Assembly: GCA_905221605.1 (NCBI GenBank)
Contig: CAJNDS010000585.1
Coordinates: 45,274 to 109,273 of the forward strand
Direction of reading: 5' to 3'
From: Symbiodinium natans
Lineage: Eukaryota; Sar; Dinophyceae; Suessiales; Symbiodiniaceae
DNA: 64,000 bases
The notes beneath the pieces were generated by a model that was not told where the DNA came from, ran no database searches, and saw nothing but the letters and a program-made list of their open reading frames with translations. Below, one piece after another: positions 1 to 10,429 of the stretch (the first letter of the stretch is position 1; the number at the start of each line of letters is the position of its first letter). A program made the translations under genes and the position numbers.

Positions 1-216
1 CCAACCTTGGTGATGAAAGCAATGAGAGTAGTCCTTTGTGACGATCTCTTCACACTTGATGGCATGCACATGAAATTCTTGACCCCTCTTCAGCGAAAGT
101 ATGGAGTAGTCCGCTTGTGGCTGTCTGTGGAATATCGGGTGACATGTGCGGGAGGGTTGGGCAGCAAGATGTGATATGCTCCTCAGAGCGCTTGGTAGCA
201 TCTTTGCACTTCAAAG

Positions 217-730
217 TGGCACGAGGAACTGGCAAACATGCTGGACGAGCTGGAGGAGCAGCGCAACAGCAACCAGGCGCCGTGTCCTTGTCTCAAACGT
301 TCGCAGAGGTCTTGGTGGGTGTGGTTTGTTTTGCAGGGTTTGCCAAGACCGTAGCCAAGACGTGTTTCCCAACCCCATGGCGACAAGTTTTGCCAGGCTG
401 AGAAGGAAAAGCTGCAGCAAGAGCTGGCAAAGGCGGGCACAAGAAGAAAGCCGGTGATCCTTCTCATTCTGCAGTGCTACAGCGGGTGTGAAGGGGGGGG
501 GGGTTTTAGAGTTCAGGGTCAGCGGTCAGCGCATTGTTCACAGCTCCCTGAAAGGCCCTCGCCACAGACGAGGCAAAGGCCACGGCAAGTCAACGGATCA
601 TTCTGGGGTTCGTCGCGAGTTCAAGCCCCCAGACCCTGAGTCATGCCTTCTCTGAATGATCTTCTTGGGCCATTACATTGTGAACCTCCCTTCTGGCAGC
701 CTGAAGGTGTCGTTGCATCTGAGGACCCAA
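217..730 (+). CDS. Candidate exons of an unidentified coiled-coil protein gene (partial)
   Basis: Three short plus-strand exons are proposed at 217-276, 397-453 and 700-730. The first encodes 20 residues rich in Glu, Leu and Gln (HEELANMLDELEEQ); it follows an AG and precedes a GC donor at 277. The second encodes AEKEKLQQELAKAG and ends at a GT donor at 454. Both are in phase 0 and together read as a heptad-like coiled coil. The third follows TTCTGGCAG, reads PEGVVASEDP and runs into a GTAAGT donor at 731. The GC donor followed by AG acceptor matches intron usage in the P5CR gene further right. The product is not recognised and the rest of the gene is unresolved; coiled-coil segments alone do not identify a family. 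An open frame also runs from base 1 to 174, but nothing specific supports it. Confidence 0.4.
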
Positions 731-1895
731 GTAAGTTTCGCCCTCTGCGGTTTGAGTCAGAAGGGGTTCCGTGAGACGTCTTCGTGACCGACGTGATAGC
801 AACCTGCGTGCTTGAAATTTGCCGAAAGAATGCCCAGCACCAAATCTGCTTTGGCCAGGAGGTGGGCATGGATGAGGCACGATGCTCGGGGATACTGCAC
901 CATATCACTTTGGCCACAAGATATGCTGCAAAAACCCAAGCCAGCACAGACTAACCCTAGCATAGCTTGTCCTGCAAGCAGCGCCAAACAATCTGGAAGT
1001 GCAGGCCATCCAGAGTTCTGGCTTAGTTTGCTTTTTGGATGACGTGGGGGCGGGGTAGGCACATTCCGGCGCTCAGGGTCACCGTGTGGGGCCACAACAT
1101 CATGCAAAGCCAAGAACCAAACTCTCGGGGGAGGACCCCAGATGACTGTTCCGTGGCCAAGACGATACCGGCAAAGCCCAGTACCTCTTCAAGCCATTCC
1201 TCCTTTGCAGAGCTCTGCGTATGAAACAATGGGGCGCGACATTCGTACGCAAAAGAGAGGGAGCCACGGGACACCATGACACACCCCGATCTTGATGTAC
1301 AGCCAATATGAGTGTAGTAAGGTCGACCCTTACAGACTAGATTTCCGGCACCAATGCGAGGCCTGAGCAGACCCTGGCGGCTTGATCCAAAACACACCTT
1401 AACCCAGCGTGCCGGAGCCGAGAAAATGCAGCTCTTCCGGATGCCCGTGCTCTCACACTGTGAGAAGGCCAGCGCGGTACGGAAGTCTGGCAGTGGAATG
1501 CAGCGCTTCTGGGCAGCATCAGCAAGGGGTCCTCGATGGTTCGTGCACGCAGCAGTTTGATCAATTTTGTATGCAGTGCCTTATCGCGCAACGTCGTAGA
1601 TGCTCCTCTGTACACTTGGAACAACTCTCGCGCGCTCGCTACAGATTTGTTCTGGGTTTTCCCATCCGCAACAGTATCTGCGCTCGACAGCTGGCATCTC
1701 GTTTGAAACTGACAAGGTGTGGAGTCCACGACCTCGAAGCCTGCACAGGCAGCCGGCCACGCAAACCATGAAAACCCCTAAGTCATGAACCCAGCGTCCA
1801 GGCCAACAAGTGGGGCTGATTTGGAAGTCTCGTTCAAAACGAAATGAAATTGAGAGAGATAAAAATCTACACACATCCGGAATCGACAAGTGCAG
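731..1895. other. No supported gene
   Basis: Intron-like or intergenic host DNA. Open frames exist on both strands (for example minus 1,337-1,729), but no frame shows a recognisable motif and their overlap on opposite strands gives no reason to prefer one. Confidence 0.5.
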
Positions 1896-1948
1896 GTCAA
1901 GGACCTCAGCCAGCTTCGGAGGCTTGCCAAGGAGGGCAGCCGGCAGGA
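1896..1948 (+). CDS. Candidate exon, unidentified protein
   Basis: The exon follows TGCAG and encodes VKDLSQLRRLAKEGSRQ, a charged helix-like segment. A GC donor can be placed at 1949, leaving two bases that join in phase with the candidate exon at 3868. No family is recognised. It may belong to the same gene as the neighbouring plus-strand exons, because all share strand, small size and compatible phases. Confidence 0.4.
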
Positions 1949-3867
1949 GCGCTCAGCGTGTTGCTTCGTTCGGGGGGAGTGCCGAGGCCTCAAAACCTGA
2001 AGAGGAACGTCTTTTAGGAATTGTCTTTTCATTCTCGTATATTGTCTCGCATTTAAACAAACCCAAGGATTATTTCTAACTTGTTTCACATAGTGCTCTA
2101 AGAGGAGTGCTCGGAAGGTGCGGGGGGGGGAGGGGGGTGCAGCAGAACAGCCAAGAAGATTCTTTCAAGCGACCGAGTCCCTGGCCAACCGTTTTTGCTC
2201 AGGAACAGAGGGGCAGGTTTCGAAAGGTCCGAGAAAGACAAGGTCCTCAAGTCCGCCAGGCGAAGCCTCATTCGGGGGGGGGGGGGGGGGGGGGATTTCC
2301 AAAAAAACAACAATTGTTTGGGGTTTAGGGCTTAGGTTTGTTTTTGGAGGGGGGGGAGGGGGGGGCGAGGTTCGCCCCATCAGCTTGCCGAAGCCAAGAG
2401 CAGGGAAAGGCTCATTCAGGTGAAGAATAGATTGTGTTTTCATGTTCAAAAATGCAAGGATGACAGGGGATAATATTGGTAGTATGTAGGCGTGGTGGCG
2501 GAAGCCTCGCACGCACCAGGGCCAACCTGGTTACCTGAACTTCTCGTTTGACGGTAGATTGATTCGTCTTGCTACTTCGATCAACTCGCCGTTCCGTGTT
2601 GCTGCTCTTATCACTTGCCGATCCTTCCTTGTCAGCCTTTCGTCTCACGGAAGGCCTTCCTGGTTGTTGTTTTCACCCGCAGTTTGGGCAGAGGAGATGC
2701 CGGAGTCTACCCCTTCAGTGGTGCAGGCAAGGCGATTTCTGCTGCGGCGCTTGGGTTGCTGCGGATTGTGAGGCTTTCTGTTGGGTGTTGGGGAGGCTGC
2801 AGTCCCAAGTAGTATCTCTCAGCCAGAAGATCAGTCCAAGAGTCACACCATAAAAACACGTTTGCTACAAGGCCCCTCCGCTCCAATCCTGGTTCTTACT
2901 TTCTGACAGTCTTGCGAAGCCACGGATACCGGTGTTAGTAGAGCACTTTCAACTGATACGTGAAAGTACCTGAGTATGAAAAGCAAAACGTGGTCCAACG
3001 TGTTCTCCCCTTGCCAACAACAACGAATCTCTAACACACCAAAACTCGTATTCAGTCCAAAGCATCTCGACCGGTTTTGAATCGAAACTATTTGATCTTG
3101 CTTCCCTTCCACTTGAGCAGCAGGAGACTACAACTCTGGATCGCAACATCTAAGCGCTTCATTATCTATCGCTTCTGGGATGCTTTCCCTTTTCTCTGTC
3201 AAGGACGGAGTTCAGATCTTGCTCTCCATGTCTTCGTCTGAGGCTTCTAAACCCCCATAGCACTCGGGCGCACTTCCACAAGCCAAATGCCTGTGACAGA
3301 CGCCAGTAGGTTTAGGTAGGGTTTACGGTGAAGAAACACTTCGGAACCCTTTAGCTTGTAGCTACAGACATGACATCAAAAAGGACCACAAAAACTTTGC
3401 AAACCCTGTAAGCTGCCAGTGCGGCGGAGCCATCGCTTCCTGGACGGTGCACACACCACGGCGCATCCCCTGCCCTAGATACTCCCAAAACCCCAAACTT
3501 TTGGGAGGGCTTAAGGTCTTTAGGGAGGGTTTACACCTGTAGGGGTTTAGAGCTTTAGAGTTCGGACGTCTCGGTGAAACAAGAGCTCTTGTGCCTCCGA
3601 AACCCTGCAGTAGGTTTCCCAAGCTGTGGCCAGGAAGTGCAGCCAGCCGCATCGAACCTGGTGAACCCCAGGTCGCACTGGATGATGGTGTCATGTTTCA
3701 GGGTGATCAGGGAGCGCCATAGGCCATAGGTGGAAGCTTCCCGGACTTGGATCTCCATGATCTCGCTCATAAGCCCACAGGTGTGCAGAAAACCCGCGCT
3801 CCCTGTGCCGTCCGGTGACGTCAGGCGTCTGCCCTATAGTCAATGTTTACAGCTCATCTTTGCACAG
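1949..3867. other. Probable intron or intergenic host DNA
   Basis: Apart from the G tracts near 2,274-2,366 nothing certain is seen. A minus-strand frame at 3,555-3,770 reads like protein (contains LITLKHDTIIQCDLGFTRFD) but has no flanking splice pattern or start that decides it. A plus-strand stretch near 2,700-2,800 is similarly suggestive and similarly unproven. Confidence 0.4.
2274..2294. repeat. 21-base G homopolymer
   Basis: An uninterrupted run of G, followed at about 2,348-2,366 by a second G-rich tract broken by single A residues. It lies between candidate exons, so is probably intronic. Such tracts can form G-quadruplexes and their length is often unreliable in assemblies. Confidence 0.9.
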
Positions 3868-3925
3868 GCACACCTATGCCTCCACGGACGACGCGTATGC
3901 CCCGGCCGCTGATGACTATGCTCCA
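3868..3925 (+). CDS. Candidate exon, unidentified protein
   Basis: After the acceptor TTGCACAG the frame reads HTYASTDDAYAPAADDYAP, an acidic Ala/Tyr-rich segment, and stops at a GT donor at 3926. It joins in phase to the exon at 1896-1948 on its left (two plus one bases) and to the phase-0 exon at 4444 on its right. The domain is not recognised. Confidence 0.4.
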
Positions 3926-4443
3926 GTGCCCTGGCGGCAGGTCACAACACGCACATGTCATGGAGCGGCACGGCATAACAACCACTTTGCCCTTCCGTGC
4001 TTGTCAGCTGGGCCGCGGAGTTCTGTATCCGTGCCGAGGAGGAACTGATGGCTGGGGAACCGATGGTGGCTCGGAGAATGCAGCATACCGGGGATGGCAA
4101 TTGTATGTAATTGTCGGCATTGCGGAGTGTGAGGTGTTCAGTAGCAAGGGAATATGTTCGGTTCGGGGCCTGGATGATCACCAGCACGATTCCCCGTCTT
4201 GGTTCGTAGAGTATCCTCGAGCATGCTGAGAATAGCAGGCAGAGCAACAAGAAGCCCAGAGCAGCTGTACTTCCCGCATGCTGGAGGGCGACGCTGCATC
4301 GGCAGTGTAGATTTAGGGGCGGGCTCAGGAGCTTGTGAAGTCGTAGCTTGAAGGGCATCAGGGCTGGTAGGATACAGGGCGTTGAGGGATTTAGGGTTTC
4401 AGCAATGCAGCAACATTGCGGTTTTCTAGGCTCTCCTTTGCAG

Positions 4444-4500
4444 GTTGGCGATGCCTCTGCCGCAGGAGCTCCGGGGATTTTTGAGGCCAAATACAAGCTG
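4444..4500 (+). CDS. Candidate exon, unidentified protein
   Basis: A pyrimidine-rich acceptor (CTCTCCTTTGCAG) precedes a 19-codon exon reading VGDASAAGAPGIFEAKYKL, followed by a GC donor (GCTAAG) at 4501. It is phase 0 at both ends. The acceptor is among the best in this part of the window. No family is recognised. Confidence 0.45.
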
Positions 4501-4874
4501 GCTAAGCCCCCCTCCCCCCAATACTGGTGGGGGTGGGGGCAATCCAAAGTATGAACTCCACACCCTAACCCTAAGCCTGCAATTCACCTGCCATGACGGC
4601 CTACTCCCTTAAAAATTGACGTGACCCCTATAGTATGTTATTAATACAAGTAGACCCATAAAGCTATTCTTGGGTAGATCTGAATACCAGAGGGGTTTCT
4701 GCTTCTTGCATCTACAGTCACATGCCAAGCCAGATTTGAAGTGATGAGTTGGCGATCGATGTAGAGACAAAGGGGATGGCCGGAGGCCGCACGGCGCAGG
4801 ATTGACGAACCTTGTCCTCGCCAACCGAAGCCGGCAACCCGAAAGCCCAGTCCCAAAGTAGCTTGCTACAACAG

Positions 4875-5359
4875 GAGCCCTTGCAAGGGAGCCCGACGCG
4901 GCTGAGGCAGCCGAGGCAGCTAAGTGGCCGTCGTTTGGGCTTTTGGGTGTTTGGAGTGTTCAGGTTACGAAGGGTTTATAAGGCTTGGGGGGGGGTGGGT
5001 GTAGAGTTTATCGGGTTTTTTTCGGTTGGCGTCTGATTCCTCGAGGGTGTTGGGGGGACCGACGATTATAAACCCTAAGCCCTGAAAAACCCTCGGGGGG
5101 GGGGGGGGGGGGGGGGGGGGCCCGGAAGGTGAGCCGCATCCGCGCCCGCCTGGCAGAGCTTGAAAGTCAGGACCACCAGATCGAGGAGAAGGTGCCACGT
5201 GTTCTTTTTAGTGCAATTTTCAGGGTTCGGGGCTGATTTCCGGTGCTTACCGGGTTCAGGGTTTTGGGGGATGTAGGGCGGCTTTCAGCCGACCTGTCTC
5301 CTGCATGTCAAGACTCTCAGCTCCGCTGGAAGGCGACCACCGTTCGACAACGTCGCCAG
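4875..5359 (+). CDS. Candidate coiled-coil exons (partial gene)
   Basis: Two phase-0 exons are proposed at 5129-5191 and 5321-5359. The first reads VSRIRARLAELESQDHQIEEK and ends at a GT donor at 5192; the second reads LRWKATTVRQRRQ after CTCTCAG and ends at GT at 5360. Both are heptad-like and charged. A weaker exon from 4875 can be read as ALAREPDAAEAAEAAK in one frame, but its phase does not fit its neighbours. With the exons at 217-453 this could be one long coiled-coil protein; that link is inference. Confidence 0.38.
5095..5120. repeat. 26-base G homopolymer
   Basis: An uninterrupted G run immediately upstream of the candidate exon at 5129. It replaces the pyrimidine tract that a normal acceptor would have, which weakens confidence in that exon's left edge. 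Confidence 0.9.
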
Positions 5360-8300
5360 GTGCGGACTTCGATGTCGGAAGATGGCAAGTGGTCATTTCC
5401 CAAAATGCGGAGGGGAGGGTGGAACCTCTGATGCTACGAGCCTTGTTGTGGGAACCCCCCCCCCCCAACCCCAAAAAAAAGGGTACGCCACTTTTGGGAA
5501 GCCCCCCTGAAACCCTCACTTCCAGGCTGTGCTTAGCACTTCGGCTTTGGGGGTTCGCCGACTTAAAACCATCTGTATCCCGAAGCTCTAAACCCCAAAC
5601 CTGAAACTATCTTTAACTTTAGTCCTGCAGGCTTGTCGGCTCAGCCAGCCCTCCAGTTCCAATCTGCCCCCGAACTACCGAGTCCCTCACACCCCTGGAA
5701 ACCTCGTCTCAGTTTCCGTTCTAAAGCTTTCTTGAACCCCCTGGTTTCCCCTCTAACCCTAAACTCAACCAACCCTTTAAACCCCAAGAACCGCGGGCCT
5801 GGAGAGGACGTGGACTCTTCTCTGGGCCGCTTCGCGCCTGATGCGCCGGGCCGCATCAAAGAGGCGCCGCCACACCCGCGGTCTTGGGCGGGAGGGCTTA
5901 TGAGAAACACAGGGCTTAAAGAGACCACCAACCCTTTTGGGTGTCAGACATCTCACATAAGGGCTAAGGTCATGTCCAAAACGCTATATTATGTTATGTT
6001 GCATTTTGACATCTTGCATGAGGTTCATAGAATATTGTTTGAAGAATCTAGAAGCTGACCCCCCAACTCATCGAGACCAGTCTCAAAATTCTGGCACCTT
6101 CTTGGGGCTTGGGGGGGGGGGGGGGTGGGGGGGGGGGGGGGGGGGGGGGGGCACGCTACAAAGTACAAATACGGGCAGGTCTGCCTCCCTTCTGCAACCC
6201 GAATCAGGAATCCCTACCCAAACCCTTTACACCCTTACCCTAACCCCTGAATCCGTAGCCCTAAACCGCCCCAAAAAGGGGGGCCCTCGGCACAAAAGTC
6301 TTCCCCCAAATGCTCTTGGCAGGCATGGCAGCGCGGCGTCACACTGGGAAGCTCGGCTTTTCTAAGCCCAGCCCACGTTGCCCCTTCATATCAAGAGGAA
6401 AATACCCTGAAGCCATTTTTCGGGTACTTCTAAGAATACGGGGTTTGGGGTTCAGGGGGTTTAGGGTCTTGGCTCATTGGTTGTTCGAAGGGATGTCCAC
6501 GGGGCCGAGTGCGTGGTGCCCCTTCCCCTTGGCCACAAGAAACAGAATCGATTCCGGACGACTTCCATGTTGACCCGAGAGGGCTTGGGTTTGGGGTGGC
6601 CCTATTCTTTTACTTCCCTGCCCTTGTCCTTTGTTGGGAGGGCGCTTGGGTCTGGCTATGACAGCTGGCGGCTCGGTCCTCCCCAAGCCCACTACAAGAC
6701 CAGTGCCAGTTGGACGACATCTACATCTTGACCCTGGGGGTGGCCTGTTATATTGTCTTGCATCCCCCAACTGTGTCCAGCCACTTCTGGCTCTTGCGCG
6801 GCAACCAACGATTGCAACCTTTGTCCTTTGTAGGGTGCACGTGCCCCGATAGTAGTACCCACTACAAGATATGAGCAAGCAAGTTACAAGGAGACGATTT
6901 TTTTCGCTTGGCTTCTGCTGAGCTTTGGGTCATGACGTCTTTCGGAGCCCTTCGCCCCGTTTGCGTCTTTGCCCCTTTTTGGGGGGGGAAGACAACTCGG
7001 GCGGAAGTTGGCGCCTGAGGCCCCGTAAGAGCCTTTGGCGTTTTCGGATTTGAAAGCAAAAGATTCAAGATGAAGCTCCGAACCCGCCCCGAATTGCAGA
7101 AGCCAGTGGGTTTCGGGGTGCTGAGGCTCGTTGCTGGACTTCTTCGTCGAAAACTGTGGAGAGGTGCTCTGCGCTGCACCGCTTCCGCTTTGGTTTGGGG
7201 TTTTGAGGTTTCCGGAATGAGTTGGCATGGATTCCTGCAAGGGCGAAAGTGCCACCCCTGACTTGCCCGCGGCGTCACCCTAAAGCATCAGGCTGCCGTC
7301 TGCAAGCAAGGTCCAGCTTGAACTTTCTTTGTCCTGTTGCGCGCGCGGCATGCCGGTCAAGTTCCTTCGCTCGAGTTTCCACAGAGGTCAGTTTCGAGCC
7401 ATCCTGCTCCTTTGCAGCAATCAGGGGCTTGGGTGGTTTTGCTCCGGGCTTCGCTGTTTTAAAGTTGCAGGTCCTTGTAAGAAGCCAAAGGGCGGAACGA
7501 TCTGCGCGTTTAGAGTTTACTGAGTTTACTGGGTACCCTGAACAACCTGAACTCAACTACCACTGCCCAGTTTTTGGTAACGACGATGACTGGCGAAGAC
7601 CGCTGTGCGTCGCGACCAAGCTCAACCGGAGATGCCACCAGTTGAACCAAGAGCGCCTCGGGCAAAATCTAGAAGAGTTCAAGTCCACCCCGTGCCTTCA
7701 AGGCTTCCATGGGCGTTCCCCAAAACCGTGGCTTCATGGCTCTTTGGAGTGCTGAGGGCTGGCATTCTTTGAACAGATTTCCTGTCCGGATGTCGGGGCT
7801 CAGGAATCGAGCCGAGATCGCGAAGAAGAGGCTGAGGCCTTTGAGCTGAGCCCTTAGGCGCTTCGCTTCTGAGCGCTTCCCACCCTGGTTCCCACCCTGG
7901 GCCCTTGCCAAGGAGCTTCAATTCAGTCACCATACTCGCAATGGTACTATGCTCTTTTGCGACATAACCCTGCTGGTATTCTTTGAAGTTCCTGAACAAG
8001 AGCCCAGACTGCCAGTGAAAGATTCTGCCGCAGAGGGGGCCTCCGCAGCTACGGCAGCTAGACAGAGAAGCTTATTTACAACGCGGTCCCGAATTTACAC
8101 GCTACTTGCATGGAGGACCATGAATAAGAGAGGGGTAGGGCCACATTTTGCCCACATGCTGCTGAGTTCCGAATGTCTTTGCCGTGGAGAAGCTCTTCAT
8201 CAGGTGTGGCAGACATGCCTAGGGGTCAAGGCCTCCTTGAACCCAATGGATATTCGTCTCTACCTGGGCATGCAGGGGGGAATTCGGAAGTCAGGTAACA

Positions 8301-8365
8301 ATAGCCCGTTCAGGCATCCCTAAACACCATGATTTCTTGTATTGAGAACCAGTGAGTTCTGCCAG
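5360..8365. other. No supported gene; G tract and open frames of unclear status
   Basis: Overlapping frames on both strands (for example plus 7,222-7,755 and 7,949-8,323) stay open in GC-rich sequence. The plus frame near 8,166-8,291 contains a protein-like segment (ALHQVWQTCLGVKASLNPMD), but its splice edges cannot be fixed and no motif is recognised. Confidence 0.4.
6111..6151. repeat. 41-base G tract with a single T
   Basis: A near-perfect G run, the longest in the window. It lies in a host stretch without supported exons. It is a likely site of quadruplex formation and of assembly-length error. Confidence 0.9.
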
Positions 8366-8467
8366 GCCGCTGACAGAAGAGAGGCGGTGTTCCATGGCAG
8401 AGCTTTGGAGCACATCGCCCGTAGATGCTGCCGGGATGCCCAGATCTATGCCGACAAAAATCCACAG
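8366..8467 (+). CDS. Candidate exon, unidentified protein
   Basis: After TGCCAG a 34-codon frame reads as a plausible helical protein segment (contains AVFHGRALEHIARRCCRDAQ). The downstream donor is not clear: GG or GA would have to be used. No family is recognised. Confidence 0.33.
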
Positions 8468-8934
8468 GGAGGGTTGAGGGCTTAAGGATGCTTAAGGTCA
8501 GGGCAAAGTTTTCAGCAGAGTACTCTTCCCCACGACACAGCCATCCCATGTATGCCACTCATACTCCTACGACAAGTTGCTCAGAAAAAGGGCTGTGCTT
8601 CGCTTGTTTGACTCGAGGACGGTGTCCCGAGTTAAGGGCTTTGGAGGGTTCAAAGAGAGGCGAGGTGTAGGGAGTTGGGTTCTTTTGAGTCCAGTGCGGG
8701 GCAATGGCAGCACGACTCAGACTGGGGTAAAGCCAAGGAAATATTGTCAATTGCATGGTCCTTAAACCATCCTACGCCCCGCGCTTCTTTCAGAAGGAGT
8801 GGGGGGTGTCAAACAGATGTCTGGCGCCAATTCACGAACATCGGGTTGCATTTGAAGGCAAGGCAGATGGACATTTAACGTCGAAGCATTGCTTTCTTGG
8901 CCTCCAAACCCTTTGAAGGGTTCAGGGCCTACAG

Positions 8935-9004
8935 GTGCAGGACCTGCAGGGCTACCGAAACTGCCAGGAGATCTTCGTCAGCCACGCGTGGACGGAGGAC
9001 TTTG
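8935..9004 (+). CDS. Candidate exon containing FVSHAWTEDF motif
   Basis: The exon follows CCTACAG, reads VQDLQGYRNCQEIFVSHAW then TEDF, and ends at a GTGAGT donor at 9005, one base into a codon. Both splice sites are strong for this genome. The hydrophobic strand leading into SHAW resembles the start of a TIR-like or nucleotidyl-hydrolase fold, but that is only suggestive. A possible partner exon is at 9827-9904. Confidence 0.45.
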
Positions 9005-9826
9005 GTGAGTTTATTCAGGGCGCGGACCCTGGAGCTGGAACATGGGGTTTGATGGCTTTGAGGCTTTGGGGGTCCAGGCATCTTGGGCCTCAAGGGCTGT
9101 GAGGGTGCTGCGTGCTTCATGTCTTGAGTCTGGCCGACTTTCCTCGTTGGCAGCTCTGTGTGGGATGCTGCATCGCGAATCGATACGGATCCTAGCGTTC
9201 ATCGTTTCTTTTTCGACATACGTTTGCTCCAAACCATAGACCACCCGGAGCCTTTCAAGCACTGCCCTGGCTAAGGCTTGACTCGCTTCGCAGCTGCTTG
9301 GCTTGGGCTCGGCTAAAGAGCTTTGCGTTTGAAGGGGCGGTTTCGGGTTTAGTGGTTTAAAGCGGGGGGCTTCAGGAAGCTTGGGCTCCGGGTCCAACAG
9401 ATGTCTTGGATCAAATTTCTACTAGGCCCCGCAGTGGTAGTCACTCTTTTTCATTGCGTTTTGCGGGGGTTAGGTTCCCCGATAAACCACAATATCTGTT
9501 TATCGCAAACTTCCCTAACTCCCTAGCCCTCCCTACACCCTGAACCCTGTCTCCCTGCACTGCCAAGCTGAGACACGACTGAGGTTTCCCTGACGTTTCG
9601 AGAGTCACCGGCACTACCTCAGGAGCCTCTGCGTCAGTACAACATAGCATCTCATGGTCCATTACAGTTTATCTTTCATTTGTATAGTGTACTCTAGTGT
9701 CACAGTTTTTCTGGTATGGTTCGTTTCATAATACTTAGGGGCTCCCCTCCAGGCAAAAAGGGGCAGCCCTGTTTTCGGAGTATGTTGGGGGGGTATCTTC
9801 CTCTGCCCGGACACCCGGAATCTCAG

Positions 9827-9904
9827 GACGCCGCCGCCAGCCACGCCCGAGGCCGCAGCTTCTTCATCCACGCCTTCTCAGATTCCATGTGGCCAGGACC
9901 CCAG
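9827..9904 (+). CDS. Candidate exon, unidentified protein
   Basis: Following GGAATCTCAG, 26 codons read DAAASHARGRSFFIHAFSDS and on through MWPGPQ. The phase does not join directly to the exon ending at 9004, so at least one exon between them is missing. No family is recognised. Confidence 0.38.
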
Positions 9905-10310
9905 AGGGGTTAAAACCTGAGGGTGCAGGGGTTTGCGCAGTGACGTGGGCCCGTCAGGCATCAGTGCTGAAGCTTGGCTTGAGCCTGTGCTCGAAGACCC
10001 TCAACCTTGGTCGATGGAATGGGCTTGGGGCTACAGACGCCAAAAAACTGTCTCACGTGCATATGGTTGGGGACTGCAAGGGACTTTTGGAGCTCCGCCA
10101 GACTTGCTGAAGAAGGATGCCCCCGAAAGGATATGCCCCCCCCCCCACCCCCCCAGCACTCGAGACTCTCGATGGCCTCGGAGGTCCGACGACCAGGGCA
10201 AGTCCTTGGAGGCCGGGCCGAGATGGCATCGGTCGGTGCTGGGTGTCCTCCTTCGGCTGTCTCCTTAGGAACTGTACCATGTTGTATGTGATTCTCTATA
10301 TAAAGATATA

Positions 10311-10341
<31 letters not shown>

Positions 10342-10362
10342 CATATATGTGATGTATATGTA

Positions 10363-10429
<67 letters not shown>

